39,499 nt of DNA from Erysipelotrichaceae bacterium (GCA_015058955.1 SVBJ01000016.1:1-39499); one strand, 5' to 3'. Positions 25,628 through 33,754 are shown, counted from the first letter of the stretch. The notes: a model not told the origin generated them from the sequence alone. Numbers and translations are program-made.

Positions 25628-26510
25628 TTTAATTCAGTTAGTTCAGCAGTTAAGAGAAAGAACCGGCGCAGGCATGATGGACTGCAAAAAGGCTCTGGAA
25701 GCATCTGATTTAGACATGGACAAGGCAATCGACTGGTTAAGACAGAAGGGTATTGCCAAGAGCGCTTCAAAGGGTGACAGAATTGCTGCAGAAGGCGCAT
25801 CAAGCGTTTTAGTAAACGGCAATAAGGCAGTCATTCTGGAAGTCAACTCTGAAACAGACTTCACAGCCAGAAACGACAGATTCCTGCATGCAGTCAAGAC
25901 CATCGCTGAAGGCTTATTAAACAGCGATGCCAAGACTCTGGAAGAAGCCAAGGCAGTAGCTACTGCTGAAGGTCCGGTTTCTGAAGTATTATCTTCTATC
26001 TCATTCGCAACAGGCGAAAAGATGGATTTAAGAAGATTTGAACTGGTTGAAAAGACTGATGATCAGTTCTTCGGCCCATACATCCACATGGGCGGCAAGA
26101 TCGCTGCTCTGGCTGTAGTTGAAGGCGGAAACGATGAGGTTGCCAAGGATGTCGCAATGCAGGTAGCTTCAATGAATCCAACTTACATTGACAGAGATCA
26201 CATGCCTCAGAGTGAAGTAGAACATGAGAGAAACATCCAGATCGAAATCGCCAAGAACGATCCTAAGAATGCCGGCAAGCCAGAAAACATCATCTTAAAG
26301 ATGGTTGAAGGCCGTGTTTCCAAGGCATTACAGGAAGTCTGCCTGGTTGACCAGATCTACTTCCGTGATGGAAGCTCCAAGGTTGCAGCATTCTTAAAGG
26401 CTAACAATGCCAAGTGTGTCAAGTTCATCCGTTACGCTACAGGCGAAGGAATTGAAAAGAGAGTAGACAACTGGGCAGAAGAAGTTGCCAACGCTGTAAA
26501 GGATTTATAA
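25620..26510 (+). CDS. tsf: Elongation factor Ts
   Basis: 296 residues from ATG 25620 (RBS AGGAGG). N-terminal UBA-like domain [23 protein letters not shown], then [12 protein letters not shown], the family signature that contacts EF-Tu, and the two-part dimerisation core. It catalyses GDP release from EF-Tu. rpsB-tsf is an almost universal pair; pyrH and frr, which often follow, are absent, a terminator and a transporter gene coming next. Confidence 0.97.
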   Translation: MSNLIQLVQQLRERTGAGMMDCKKALEASDLDMDKAIDWLRQKGIAKSASKGDRIAAEGASSVLVNGNKAVILEVNSETDFTARNDRFLHAVKTIAEGLLNSDAKTLEEAKAVATAEGPVSEVLSSISFATGEKMDLRRFELVEKTDDQFFGPYIHMGGKIAALAVVEGGNDEVAKDVAMQVASMNPTYIDRDHMPQSEVEHERNIQIEIAKNDPKNAGKPENIILKMVEGRVSKALQEVCLVDQIYFRDGSSKVAAFLKANNAKCVKFIRYATGEGIEKRVDNWAEEVANAVKDL

Positions 26511-26523
26511 GATTTCCTGAAAT

Positions 26524-26553
26524 AGAACAGTACGAAAGTGCTGTTCTTTTTTT
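26524..26553 (+). terminator. tsf terminator with GAAA tetraloop
   Basis: AGAACAGTAC (26524-26533) pairs with GTGCTGTTCT (26538-26547), one G-T pair, loop GAAA, then seven T. A strong intrinsic terminator. Confidence 0.92.
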
Positions 26554-26554
26554 G

Positions 26555-26583
26555 TTGCTAAACAGATCAAAAAAGAATAGAAT
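26555..26583 (+). promoter_or_regulatory. Promoter of the ECF transporter gene
   Basis: TTGCTA (26555-26560), 17-base spacer, TAGAAT (26578-26583), starting right after the tsf terminator. Confidence 0.6.
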
Positions 26584-26584
26584 A

Positions 26585-26658
26585 ATGACGGAAAAGTAGT
26601 CATATCCCTATAAGGGGCGTGAAGAGCGTACCACGGGAATGAAAGCGGAGGTTTTTTT
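26585..26658 (+). promoter_or_regulatory. Structured leader of the ECF transporter gene, class unknown
   Basis: The 75-base leader contains ATGAC (26585-26589) pairing with GTCAT (26599-26603), then CCC/GGG around TATAA (26606-26616), then a G/C-rich stretch that could pair in more than one way with CCACGGG (26631-26637). The RBS GGAGG (26647-26651) is separated from the ATG by seven T. A vitamin-responsive element would fit a vitamin transporter, but no known riboswitch class was recognised. Confidence 0.35.
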
Positions 26659-27243
26659 ATGAGAAACAAGAATACCAAGAAACTGGTAACCACAGCCTTA
26701 CTGGCAGCAGTAATCATTGTCCTGCAGACCGTTGCCAGCGGCATCAGAATCGGGCCTTTTACCCCGACTCTTTCTTTGATTCCTATCATCATCGGAGCAC
26801 TGTTATACGGACCGATGGTAGGCGGATTTCTGGGTGCCGTATTCGGCGTGATCGTCATCATCGGCGTTCTTACCGGCAGTGAACCGATGAGCACCATGAT
26901 GATGCAGACCAATCCGGTAATGACCGTTGTTCTGTGTCTGGCCAAGGGCATCGCAGCCGGTGTCATTCCGGCTCTGGTCTACAATGTTCTTAAGGATAAG
27001 AATGATTTAGTCGCCACGGCACTGGCAGCCATTCTGGCTCCCGTCAGCAATACCGGCATCTTCTCAATCGGATTATTAACCGTATTCATGCCGATTGCCG
27101 AACAGTTTGCTGCGCAGTTGGAATTTCCTAATGTAGCCAAGTTCCTGTTTGTCGGAATCATTGGGACCAACTTCCTGTTTGAACTGGCAATCAACGTTGT
27201 ACTGGTACCGGTGGTAAAGAGAGTACTGAAGGTAATAGATTAG
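26659..27243 (+). CDS. ECF transporter S component, probably for pantothenate
   Basis: 194 residues, very hydrophobic, with five to six predicted membrane helices; the N-terminal TKKLVTTALLAAVIIVLQ and the AxxxAxxxG-type small-residue helix (GGFLGAVFGVIVIIG) resemble ECF S components, which bind a vitamin and work with a shared EcfT/EcfA energising module (not in this window). The next gene, 9 bases downstream, is pantothenate kinase, so pantothenate is the most likely substrate (PanT-like). Substrate is inferred from context; other vitamins cannot be excluded. Confidence 0.78.
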   Translation: MRNKNTKKLVTTALLAAVIIVLQTVASGIRIGPFTPTLSLIPIIIGALLYGPMVGGFLGAVFGVIVIIGVLTGSEPMSTMMMQTNPVMTVVLCLAKGIAAGVIPALVYNVLKDKNDLVATALAAILAPVSNTGIFSIGLLTVFMPIAEQFAAQLEFPNVAKFLFVGIIGTNFLFELAINVVLVPVVKRVLKVID

Positions 27244-27252
27244 GAGAAAACT

Positions 27253-28023
27253 ATGTTATTAACGATAGACATGGGCAACAGTAACATTGAAATAGGGTTA
27301 CTTGACGGCAGTGAAGTAGTATTAAGCGAGAGAGTAGCGACTGATCTGGGAAAGACAGCCAGCGAATACGCCGTGCTGATCCATTCGATTTTTGAAATAC
27401 GCAATGTAAACATTGATGAAATCGAAGGTGGCATAATTTCCAGTGTCGTTCCGCCTCTGACTTATGAACTCAGAGATGCCGTAAAGAAGGTTACCGGCAA
27501 GACACCGCTGATCGTGGAACCGGGAATCAAGACCGGCATGAAGATCAGGATTGATGATCCAAGAACCCTGGGTGCTGACCTGCTGGTCGGTGCCGTAGCG
27601 GCAGAAAAGCTTTTTGGTGCCCCGGCTATCATTATTGACATGGGTACGGCTACAACCGTTACGGTTGTTGATAAAAACGGCAACTTTGTCGGCGGCGTGG
27701 TAATGCCGGGAGTGGCACTGTCACTTAATGCACTGTCTTCCGGTACTTCCAAGCTTCCCAAGATCAATCTTACCGCACCTAAAAAAGTCGTCTGTACGAC
27801 GACTGAGGACTGCATGAGTGCCGGAATGGTCTACGGACAGGCATCAATGCTGGATGGCCTGATTGATAAGATGGAGAAGGAACTGGGCTATCGCTGCAAC
27901 CGCATAGCCACCGGAGGCTTAGCCAGACTGATCGTGCCTTATTGTGAAAGAGAGATCACTCTCGACAATAATCTCATGCTGGAAGGGCTGAAGATAATCT
28001 ATGACAGAAACAGAGCTTCGTAG
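27253..28023 (+). CDS. coaX: Type III pantothenate kinase
   Basis: 256 residues. ASKHA-fold kinase: MLLTIDMGNSNIEIGLLDG at the N-terminus, PRTLGADLLVGAVAAEK, and IIDMGTATTVTVVDKNGNFVGGVVMPG, all CoaX signatures. It phosphorylates pantothenate in the first step of coenzyme A synthesis and, unlike type I enzymes, is not inhibited by CoA. Close linkage to the transporter gene suggests salvage of external pantothenate. The stop codon is in the loop of the terminator. Confidence 0.95.
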   Translation: MLLTIDMGNSNIEIGLLDGSEVVLSERVATDLGKTASEYAVLIHSIFEIRNVNIDEIEGGIISSVVPPLTYELRDAVKKVTGKTPLIVEPGIKTGMKIRIDDPRTLGADLLVGAVAAEKLFGAPAIIIDMGTATTVTVVDKNGNFVGGVVMPGVALSLNALSSGTSKLPKINLTAPKKVVCTTTEDCMSAGMVYGQASMLDGLIDKMEKELGYRCNRIATGGLARLIVPYCEREITLDNNLMLEGLKIIYDRNRAS

Positions 28024-28034
28024 GAAGCTCTTTT
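28012..28034 (+). terminator. coaX terminator containing the stop codon
   Basis: AGAGCTTC (28012-28019) pairs with GAAGCTCT (28024-28031); the loop GTAG holds the TAG stop. Four T follow. Confidence 0.8.
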
Positions 28035-28324
28035 CATTCGGGATGAATGAATGATACGGTTTCCGCAATGATGGTGCAGATTCCCTCTCTGTTTTCCAGA
28101 CGGCCTTTTACCGCCAGGAGGGAACCCTCAGGGTATCTTTCGGTAATGATTTCGCTGAGACCGCGCCATAGATGCACGGTAAATATATCGCTTTGAGGCT
28201 GGCCATCCGGGTCCTTGTAAGTACGCTGAACTTCCAGCTCGACTTGGGAATAGGCCATTCCATCCCTGGTAAAATCGTGGGGCAGGGACTTGAGAACGCC
28301 TATCAGTACTACCTGATTCAACAT
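28034..28324 (-). CDS. Small SSB-like single-strand DNA-binding protein
   Basis: 96 residues, only an OB fold: MLNQVVLIGVLKSLPHDF, VELEVQRTYKDPDGQPQSDIFTVHLWRG, LLAVKGRLENREG. This is the N-terminal part of the SSB family; the flexible linker and the acidic C-terminal tail ending in DDDIPF-type residues, needed for protein partners, are absent. It is therefore probably an accessory SSB or a primosome-type OB protein and not the replication SSB. It is convergent with coaX and divergent from the flavodiiron gene. RBS AAAGGAG on the minus strand. Confidence 0.82.
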   Translation of the reverse strand: MLNQVVLIGVLKSLPHDFTRDGMAYSQVELEVQRTYKDPDGQPQSDIFTVHLWRGLSEIITERYPEGSLLAVKGRLENREGICTIIAETVSFIHPE

Positions 28325-28342
28325 GAAAAAACTCCTTTCAAT

Positions 28343-28409
28343 ACTAATTAGTGTGTTATGACGGAAATCCCTTAAGTTATTCCGTTTTTTATTGTAGAAT
28401 TTGGATAGA
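28343..28409. promoter_or_regulatory. Palindrome, hairpin and promoter region between ssb-like and flavodiiron genes
   Basis: A 10-base palindrome ACTAATTAGT (28343-28352) lies near the SSB-like start. ACGGAA (28361-28366) can pair with TTCCGT (28380-28385), which runs into six T, a weak terminator-like hairpin in the plus direction. A possible promoter for the flavodiiron gene has TAGAAT (28395-28400) as -10 with a poor -35 (TTAAGT, 17-base spacing). An operator role for the palindrome is possible; no regulator is identified. Confidence 0.35.
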
Positions 28410-28430
28410 TACCCAGGAGGAAAGAAAATA

Positions 28431-30431
28431 ATGCATTGTGTAAAGAAAGTTTTGGAAGATCTTTTATGGATCGGAGCGGATGACCGCCGTGTGCCGGTCT
28501 TTGAGGGGGTATATGAAGTTCCTAATGGAATGTCATATAACTCCTATCTGCTGCTTGATGATAAGACAGTTGTTTTTGACACTGTCGATAAGGCAGTAGG
28601 CGAACAGTTCTTCGAAAATCTGAAATACGGTCTTAACGGGCGTCATCTGGATTATCTGGTAGTTCACCACATGGAACCGGATCACGCCGCCACCATCGGA
28701 AATCTGTTATTGAGATATCCTGATGTCACCATCGTCTGCAACGCGAAGATCAAGACATTCATGCTGCAGTTCTTCCCGGAAGTGAAGGATGCAAATTTCC
28801 AGGTAGTTGACGAAAGCTCAGCTCTGGAAACCGGGCATCACAAGTTTGTCTTTGTCAATGCCCCAATGGTTCACTGGCCGGAAGTAATGATGTCATATGA
28901 CCTTGAGAAAAAGGTGCTGTTCAGTGCCGATGCCTTTGGCGTCTTCGGAGCTCTTAACGGGCACATCTTCGCTGATGAAGTTGATTTCATGGGCGACTGG
29001 CTGGATGAAGCCAGAAGATATTACACCAACATCGTCGGCAAGTACGGCCCTCAGGTACAGAATGTCCTGAAGAAGGCCAGTACCTTACAGATCGACTATG
29101 TCTGCCCGCTGCATGGTTTTGTATGGCGCCGCGGTTTCGGTGACTTTGTGGAAAAGTACGGTATCTGGAGTTCCTACGGTTTTGAAAAGAAGGGCGTCTG
29201 CCTTGCATATGCATCCGTTTACGGACATACTGAAAATGTTGCTAACATACTGGCTGGCAAGCTGGTTGACAGAGGCGTAGATGTGGAAATGTATGACACA
29301 TCGATGATCCCTGCCAGCAACATCATCTCAGCAGCCTTCAAGTATTCTCATCTGGTACTGGCTTCAACAACTTATAACAACGGCATGTTCGTGACCATGG
29401 AGAACCTGGTAAACGACATGGTGGCTCATAATCTTCGCAACAGAAAGGTCGCCATCATCGAGAACGGTTCCTGGGCTCCACAGGCCGGTAAGCTGCTGCT
29501 GGAGAAGCTTACGACCATTCCTGGTACGGAATTCTTTGATAACAAAATCACGCTGAAATCAGCTCCTGGCGCTTCTACGGAAGAGGAACTGGAAGAACTG
29601 GCCAATGCCATCGCTGCCGACATCATACCGGCACCTAAGGCTGCGATCCCTAAGGGAGAACTGGTAAAGGCTGAAGTTGTTCCGGAAGCATTCTTCAACC
29701 TGACCTACGGTCTGGAATTGCTGACAACGAAGTTTGAAGGCAAGGACTACGGCTGCATTATCAACTCCGCTGCTCAGGTGGCTGACGGTGAAGTCAAGAG
29801 CATGGCTATTTCCGTCATCAACAAGAACTACACCTGTGAACTGATCAAGAAGACCGGTGAGTTCAACGTTTCCGTCTTTACTGAAAGCGTTCCGTTCAAG
29901 GTATTTGAACATTATGGTTTCCAGTCAGGAAGAAATGTGGACAAGTTTGCGGATGTCGATTACGATACCCGCCTGGCTAACGGCATAATCTACTTCCCGT
30001 ACCATGTCAATGCAGTATTCGGCTGCAAGGTCGTTGCTTCATTTGACTTAGGCAAATCAACATTATTTATCGCTGATGTTGTGGAAGCAAGGACACTTAA
30101 CAGAGAGCCAAGTGCCACCTATGCCTTCTACCATGCTCACATCAAGCCGAAGAAAAAACCGGCTGTGGAGCAGAAGGAAGGCTGGAGATGCAAGGTCTGC
30201 AACTACTTCTATGAAGGAGCAGAATTACCGGCTGACTTTGTCTGTCCGTTATGCAACCACGGTCCGGAGGACTTTGAATATGTTCCGGCTGTGAAGATCG
30301 AAAAGAAGAAGGGCTTCGTCTGCAAGATCTGCGGTTACTTTGAACCGTATGAAGGCGATGCCTTACCGGCTGATTATTCCTGCCCGTTATGCAATCACGG
30401 ACCGGAAGATTTCGAACCGGCTGAGATGTAA
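28431..30431 (+). CDS. Flavodiiron protein with flavin-reductase and two rubredoxin domains
   Basis: 666 residues from ATG 28431 (AGGAGG 10 bases upstream). Domains: metallo-beta-lactamase-like diiron domain (1-250) with ligands His80, Glu82, Asp84, His148, Asp167 and His228 all present; flavodoxin domain (about 257-395, [13 protein letters not shown] binding FMN); flavin-reductase-like domain (about 415-570); two rubredoxin domains (585-618, CKVC...CPLC, and 629-666, CKIC...CPLC). Flavodiiron proteins reduce O2 to water or NO to N2O in anaerobes. Both rubredoxin knuckles read CPLCNHG in place of the usual CPxCG, and the domains are short. A separate rubredoxin gene follows 26 bases later. 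Classical FprA has only the first two domains. Confidence 0.93.
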   Translation: MHCVKKVLEDLLWIGADDRRVPVFEGVYEVPNGMSYNSYLLLDDKTVVFDTVDKAVGEQFFENLKYGLNGRHLDYLVVHHMEPDHAATIGNLLLRYPDVTIVCNAKIKTFMLQFFPEVKDANFQVVDESSALETGHHKFVFVNAPMVHWPEVMMSYDLEKKVLFSADAFGVFGALNGHIFADEVDFMGDWLDEARRYYTNIVGKYGPQVQNVLKKASTLQIDYVCPLHGFVWRRGFGDFVEKYGIWSSYGFEKKGVCLAYASVYGHTENVANILAGKLVDRGVDVEMYDTSMIPASNIISAAFKYSHLVLASTTYNNGMFVTMENLVNDMVAHNLRNRKVAIIENGSWAPQAGKLLLEKLTTIPGTEFFDNKITLKSAPGASTEEELEELANAIAADIIPAPKAAIPKGELVKAEVVPEAFFNLTYGLELLTTKFEGKDYGCIINSAAQVADGEVKSMAISVINKNYTCELIKKTGEFNVSVFTESVPFKVFEHYGFQSGRNVDKFADVDYDTRLANGIIYFPYHVNAVFGCKVVASFDLGKSTLFIADVVEARTLNREPSATYAFYHAHIKPKKKPAVEQKEGWRCKVCNYFYEGAELPADFVCPLCNHGPEDFEYVPAVKIEKKKGFVCKICGYFEPYEGDALPADYSCPLCNHGPEDFEPAEM

Positions 30432-30457
30432 TCAATCATAAACAAGGAGGAGCTTAC

Positions 30458-30616
30458 ATGGAAAAATACGTATGCACTGTCTGCGGATACACCTATGATC
30501 CGGAAAAGGGCGCACCTGAAGCAGGAATCGAACCGGGAACACCGTTTGAAGAACTGCCTGAAGACTTCGTCTGCCCGGTATGCGGTGTAGACAAGAGTCT
30601 GTTCGAAAAGGAATAG
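30458..30616 (+). CDS. Rubredoxin
   Basis: 52 residues: [20 protein letters not shown] at the N-terminus, then a central [20 protein letters not shown], ending [11 protein letters not shown]. The two CxxCG knuckles (Cys6/Cys9 and Cys39/Cys42) bind one iron; the length is standard. It is a small cytoplasmic electron carrier and probably passes electrons to the flavodiiron protein just upstream and to desulfoferrodoxin. RBS AAGGAGG at 30444-30450. The last gene of this operon, followed by a strong terminator. Confidence 0.97.
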   Translation: MEKYVCTVCGYTYDPEKGAPEAGIEPGTPFEELPEDFVCPVCGVDKSLFEKE

Positions 30617-30628
30617 TCTGATGAAAAG

Positions 30629-30659
30629 CCACAGCATAAGCTGAATGCTGTGGTTTTTT
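30629..30659 (+). terminator. Terminator after rubredoxin
   Basis: CCACAGCAT (30629-30637) pairs with ATGCTGTGG (30645-30653), then six T. A runs on the other side could let it end a minus-strand transcript from the adjacent gene remnant as well. Confidence 0.9.
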
Positions 30660-30736
30660 CATGCCTTGATTCTGTGATATACAAGCCTGTAGAGCAGGTA
30701 ACTGCCAGCTGTTATCGCACCAAGATATATCAGTAT
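30659..30736 (-). pseudogene. 3' remnant of a TIGR02206/YwaF-like membrane protein gene
   Basis: Read on the minus strand this encodes 25 codons plus TGA that align without gaps to the C-terminus of the intact gene at 33765-34511. 23 of 25 residues are identical (ILIYLGAITAGSYLLYRL shared), while the DNA shows 13 differences in 75 bases, mostly synonymous. An in-frame stop and loss of similarity begin just beyond 30736. Hence a truncated second copy that had diverged under protein-level selection. It forms the left edge of the AT-rich accessory segment, and the intact copy forms the right edge. Confidence 0.85.
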
Positions 30737-30763
30737 TGATCAATCTAGACATATTTATATAAT
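30736..30763 (+). promoter_or_regulatory. Possible promoter at the remnant junction, upstream of the XRE-type gene
   Basis: TTGATC (30736-30741), 16-base spacer, TATAAT (30758-30763). A second TATAAT occurs at 30872-30877. The 240 bases from 30764 to 31002 hold no gene that I can support; they are AT-rich with no clear hairpin terminator, and would form a long leader. Confidence 0.4.
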
Positions 30764-31002
30764 GGTTTTTTCCACTGTATACTGTTTGTGTTTCAATTAT
30801 TATTTTAGTAATCGGAAAGGTATTTCCTGTTAAACTATAGAAATCGCCGTTTCTTTTGTAGGTATTGGTTTTATAATTTAATTGAAATAATGAAGTGAGA
30901 TGACCAGATATGTTCTGATGGTTTATCATAACATATGTAATATGGCCGGATGCAAATAATACAATTACTGTGTTTTCTAAAACAATACAGCAGGAGCAGA
31001 AA

Positions 31003-32214
31003 ATGGAAAACGTTAATAGAGAAAAAATTGCCGAGTTTTTGCTGAAACTAAGAAAAGAGAATGGATTAACTCAGGAACAGATGGCAAAAATAATGTATGT
31101 AAGCGAAAAAACCATACGAAATTGGGAACAGGGGAAAACTCTGCCAAGTATGGAAGATCTTGTTATGATAGTTAATACTTTTTCTGTTTCGCTAGAATCA
31201 GTTTTCAAAGGCGAATGCGATAAAGATGAGAAAATGCAGATCAGATTAAATGAATTGGATGATAGCATTGATACAATTGTTTCCAGGGTTTCCATAAATG
31301 AAAAAAATATATGTAGTCTAAAGCATACAATAGGTAGTACAAATCCTTCAAACAATAATTCATTAATGTGGTTAATTCTTTTTACTACACATACATTATC
31401 AGCTGCTGTTTATTTTATGTGGTATCATACAGGACATATTCTGCCTGTTTATGCGTTTCTGTGTTCTTGTCTGTACATTTTTTCCGTGCTGACAATAATA
31501 ATCTTAAACAGGAAAAGCCAGCCTGTTTTATCCGTAATCAGTATTTACTCTTTACTATGCCTAACAAACATGTATGTTAATTATCAGGTTTTCAACGAAT
31601 ATTCGAAAGGCGTAATTTATAATGCATGGTTAGCGTTCATTAATGGTCCTGTCTATGGATTATCATACATATGCTGGAATAACATGGATAAACTGAAGAA
31701 CATATCAATTGTTATGTATTCTGCTTTTATTATTATCTGTGTTGCCTTTATTATCTATGAGAGAAAAGAGGTTTTTGTGGCACTTCTCAAGAGACATAAA
31801 AAACTGATAATTATTCGGACATTAGCCAGTATGTTTATTGTAACAAGCATAACAGCATTTAAACCTGTAGGAGATATTTCAGGCGTAAGAGTAGATATAC
31901 AGGGCTCGAATATTTTTTCTGAAGAAGACTTTTCAAAAGCTGTAGAGGTAATAAAGTCGAGTTTTAAGAGAAATGGAAGAGGATGCCGGCTTTTGAAAAT
32001 CAAATATATAGGTGATAGTGCGAATGAGAGTGTAGGGTGTAAATCAGTTGTTGAAAGATATAACCTTCGGAAATACATTGTTTTTGAAATAACACGGGAA
32101 GTAAGCAACAGGTTTTTCCAAAGTGATTTGTCTGGTGTACACGATCACTATAATCTATGGATTGGGACAAAAGATGGATATAATTGGGCTATTATTGATG
32201 GAGGAGGCGTTTAG
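31003..32214 (+). CDS. Membrane-embedded XRE-family regulator with C-terminal sensor-like domain
   Basis: 403 residues from ATG 31003 (AGGAG 6 bases upstream); a GTG at 30970 is in frame but lacks an RBS. Residues 7-62 form an XRE/Cro-type helix-turn-helix (LRKENGLTQEQMAKIMYVSEKTIRNWEQGK). A linker follows, then five to six membrane helices (about 117-300). The last ~105 residues form a soluble domain with FSEEDFSKAVEVIKSSFK, a cysteine pair and a final YNWAIIDGGGV; this pattern resembles a domain seen in Firmicutes lipoproteins of unknown role. The protein is likely a one-component membrane sensor that controls the amidase gene 3 bases downstream (inferred). Codon use is clearly AT-richer than in neighbouring genes. 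Confidence 0.85.
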   Translation: MENVNREKIAEFLLKLRKENGLTQEQMAKIMYVSEKTIRNWEQGKTLPSMEDLVMIVNTFSVSLESVFKGECDKDEKMQIRLNELDDSIDTIVSRVSINEKNICSLKHTIGSTNPSNNNSLMWLILFTTHTLSAAVYFMWYHTGHILPVYAFLCSCLYIFSVLTIIILNRKSQPVLSVISIYSLLCLTNMYVNYQVFNEYSKGVIYNAWLAFINGPVYGLSYICWNNMDKLKNISIVMYSAFIIICVAFIIYERKEVFVALLKRHKKLIIIRTLASMFIVTSITAFKPVGDISGVRVDIQGSNIFSEEDFSKAVEVIKSSFKRNGRGCRLLKIKYIGDSANESVGCKSVVERYNLRKYIVFEITREVSNRFFQSDLSGVHDHYNLWIGTKDGYNWAIIDGGGV

Positions 32215-32217
32215 ATC

Positions 32218-33312
32218 ATGAAAAAGAAAGTTTTAATTGTCATTGTTATTTCAATGCTTGTATTTTTATCAAACAAAAAAGAAATCAAAGCAAATTCAAT
32301 GAAAAATGATATTAGCAATATTGCTTATGAGTTTGACTATCCTTTACTGGAGTCAATAGGAGAAGTTGTAAGTGGTGGTTCAGTTGAGATAAGCGGTAAA
32401 CAAAATCATCTTTACAAAGTGTTCTCCAATAGAGAAACTGCACTTGAAAATCTCAAAACGCAGGAGACCGATGCGCTTGAATATATTGCTAAAAAAGGGC
32501 ATTTTGATGAATTAACACATTCAAATTACATGCAATATTACTCTGAATTAATGCAAATAGAATATGAAGAAATTAAAAAAACAATGAGTACAAATAGTTA
32601 TAACGTACTATTGCAGTTTTTTGACATTTATGAAAACGATGATTGCAATGAAAGAATTATTAAAACTATGCAGAATAATTCTTTGAATCAATCACAAAAG
32701 GAAGAAGTTCTAGCCTATGAATTACCTTATTATGACAATGCTGTTGTTGATTACTTTAGCAACCATCATTCTATAGAAAACAGATCTTTCAATGTTACAA
32801 ATGCAAATACTTATGCATATGCAAATGCTGGAAATACTTCGAGTAGTACTTATGGATATGTATACAGTAGTGATGGGAATCCTGCAGATTGCGCTAACTT
32901 TGCATCACAGATACTAATAGCGGGAGGCGAGAGTATGGTTAACACTTTCCCTAATGTGTATAGTGGATGGTGGCATGTTAATCTGGTTGTAGAGCATAAG
33001 TACTCGCGTTCATGGTCATTTGCGCCAACATTTGCAACATATCATTCAAGCTCATCTTTCGCTACAAGAACATATAGTACATTTACATCTAAGCTGCAAG
33101 GCGGTAGTTTTATAGCATTTGATAAAGGAAATGATGGCAGTTATGATCATATTGCATATGTAACTTCAGTAAACAACTTCATGAGTGGTGGATACTATGA
33201 TCACAATATTGCTCAACATAGTCCTAATTATTATAACTCTGCAAGTTATTCCATGTGGCCGTCACTGGAGGATGGTGTTTGCTGGTTTTTAGTAATAAGA
33301 GGCGGAAAGTAG
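32218..33312 (+). CDS. Secreted amidase-domain (Amidase_6-like) protein
   Basis: 364 residues. Signal peptide at residues 1-25 (KKKVLIVIVISMLVFLS, cut near IKA-NS). A helical middle part (30-185) rich in charged residues. The C-terminal domain (about 195-345) has NPADCANFASQILIAGG with Cys225, SGWWHVN, SRSWSFAPTF, SYDHIAYVTSVN with His311, and NIAQHSPNYYN with His334: the Cys-His layout of the putative amidase domain PF12671. Such proteins are thought to act on cell wall or peptide amide bonds, but the substrate is not known. Starts 3 bases after the regulator gene, RBS GGAGG. AT-rich like its partner. Confidence 0.85.
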   Translation: MKKKVLIVIVISMLVFLSNKKEIKANSMKNDISNIAYEFDYPLLESIGEVVSGGSVEISGKQNHLYKVFSNRETALENLKTQETDALEYIAKKGHFDELTHSNYMQYYSELMQIEYEEIKKTMSTNSYNVLLQFFDIYENDDCNERIIKTMQNNSLNQSQKEEVLAYELPYYDNAVVDYFSNHHSIENRSFNVTNANTYAYANAGNTSSSTYGYVYSSDGNPADCANFASQILIAGGESMVNTFPNVYSGWWHVNLVVEHKYSRSWSFAPTFATYHSSSSFATRTYSTFTSKLQGGSFIAFDKGNDGSYDHIAYVTSVNNFMSGGYYDHNIAQHSPNYYNSASYSMWPSLEDGVCWFLVIRGGK

Positions 33313-33376
33313 TACGACAATTCTTTGAGAATGAGTCTATTTTGTTTATAGTAGTACTATAATGGTATTGACCAAA

Positions 33377-33392
33377 TAGTGTGTACACACTA
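33377..33392. promoter_or_regulatory. 16-base perfect palindrome, operator-like
   Basis: TAGTGTGTACACACTA is identical on both strands. TTGACC lies four bases upstream, so a factor bound here would cover a promoter spacer. The role is inferred from form and position only. Confidence 0.45.
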
Positions 33393-33440
33393 AATGGAAA
33401 TGCCATATTGTGTTGGAGACGAAATTCAACGAGTGTGTGA

Positions 33441-33464
33441 AAAGACCGGTGAAAACTGGTCTTT
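33441..33464 (+). terminator. GAAA-loop hairpin downstream of the amidase gene
   Basis: AAAGACCGGT (33441-33450) and ACTGGTCTTT (33455-33464), one G-T pair, GAAA loop. Only three T follow, so termination may be weak; it could also be a stabilising 3' end for the regulator-amidase mRNA. Confidence 0.45.
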
Positions 33465-33624
33465 AATGTGGTCTGAAATAACGGTTATTGAATAGTATAA
33501 TCTTGCTTGATTATATCTTACATGATGCGTTTTCTTCCTCTGGCAGAATCTCTGATACTCTTAGTGTTGTAGAGCAAAGATGTCTGATTATAAAGGAGTT
33601 TTACTATTGTGAGGAATTCTAACC

Positions 33625-33654
33625 ATTGTGTTTTTCTTGCCCACACAATTTTTT
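33625..33654 (+). terminator. Probable intrinsic terminator in the intergenic region
   Basis: ATTGTGT (33625-33631) pairs with ACACAAT (33643-33649), followed by six T. It implies that some plus-strand transcript runs up to here. Confidence 0.6.
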
Positions 33655-33730
33655 AGTTAACATAATAACTCAAATAAATTGTTTTATACATACGCTTGAA
33701 GTAACAACAGGCAAAGGGCTTTGCCCAAAA

Positions 33731-33754
33731 CGAAAAATCACCCGCTTGCGGGTG
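33731..33754 (-). terminator. Terminator of the YwaF-like gene
   Basis: CACCCGC (33739-33745) and GCGGGTG (33748-33754) form a tight hairpin with a short loop; on the minus strand it is followed by ATTTTTCGTTTT. Confidence 0.85.

Noticed and set aside
26585-26658. Known riboswitch (purine, TPP, FMN or THF type) before the ECF transporter gene
   Set aside because: Core conserved sequences of these classes were not found; only generic hairpins are present.
30432-30929. 165-codon open frame on the minus strand covering rubredoxin
   Set aside because: It is antisense to a clear rubredoxin gene, crosses its terminator and reads the YwaF remnant in the wrong frame; no RBS and no family pattern.
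33394-33495. 33-codon frame beginning MEMPYCVGDEIQRVC
   Set aside because: No Shine-Dalgarno sequence, an in-frame stop directly before the ATG, and an internal hairpin that looks structural. Kept only as part of the intergenic description.
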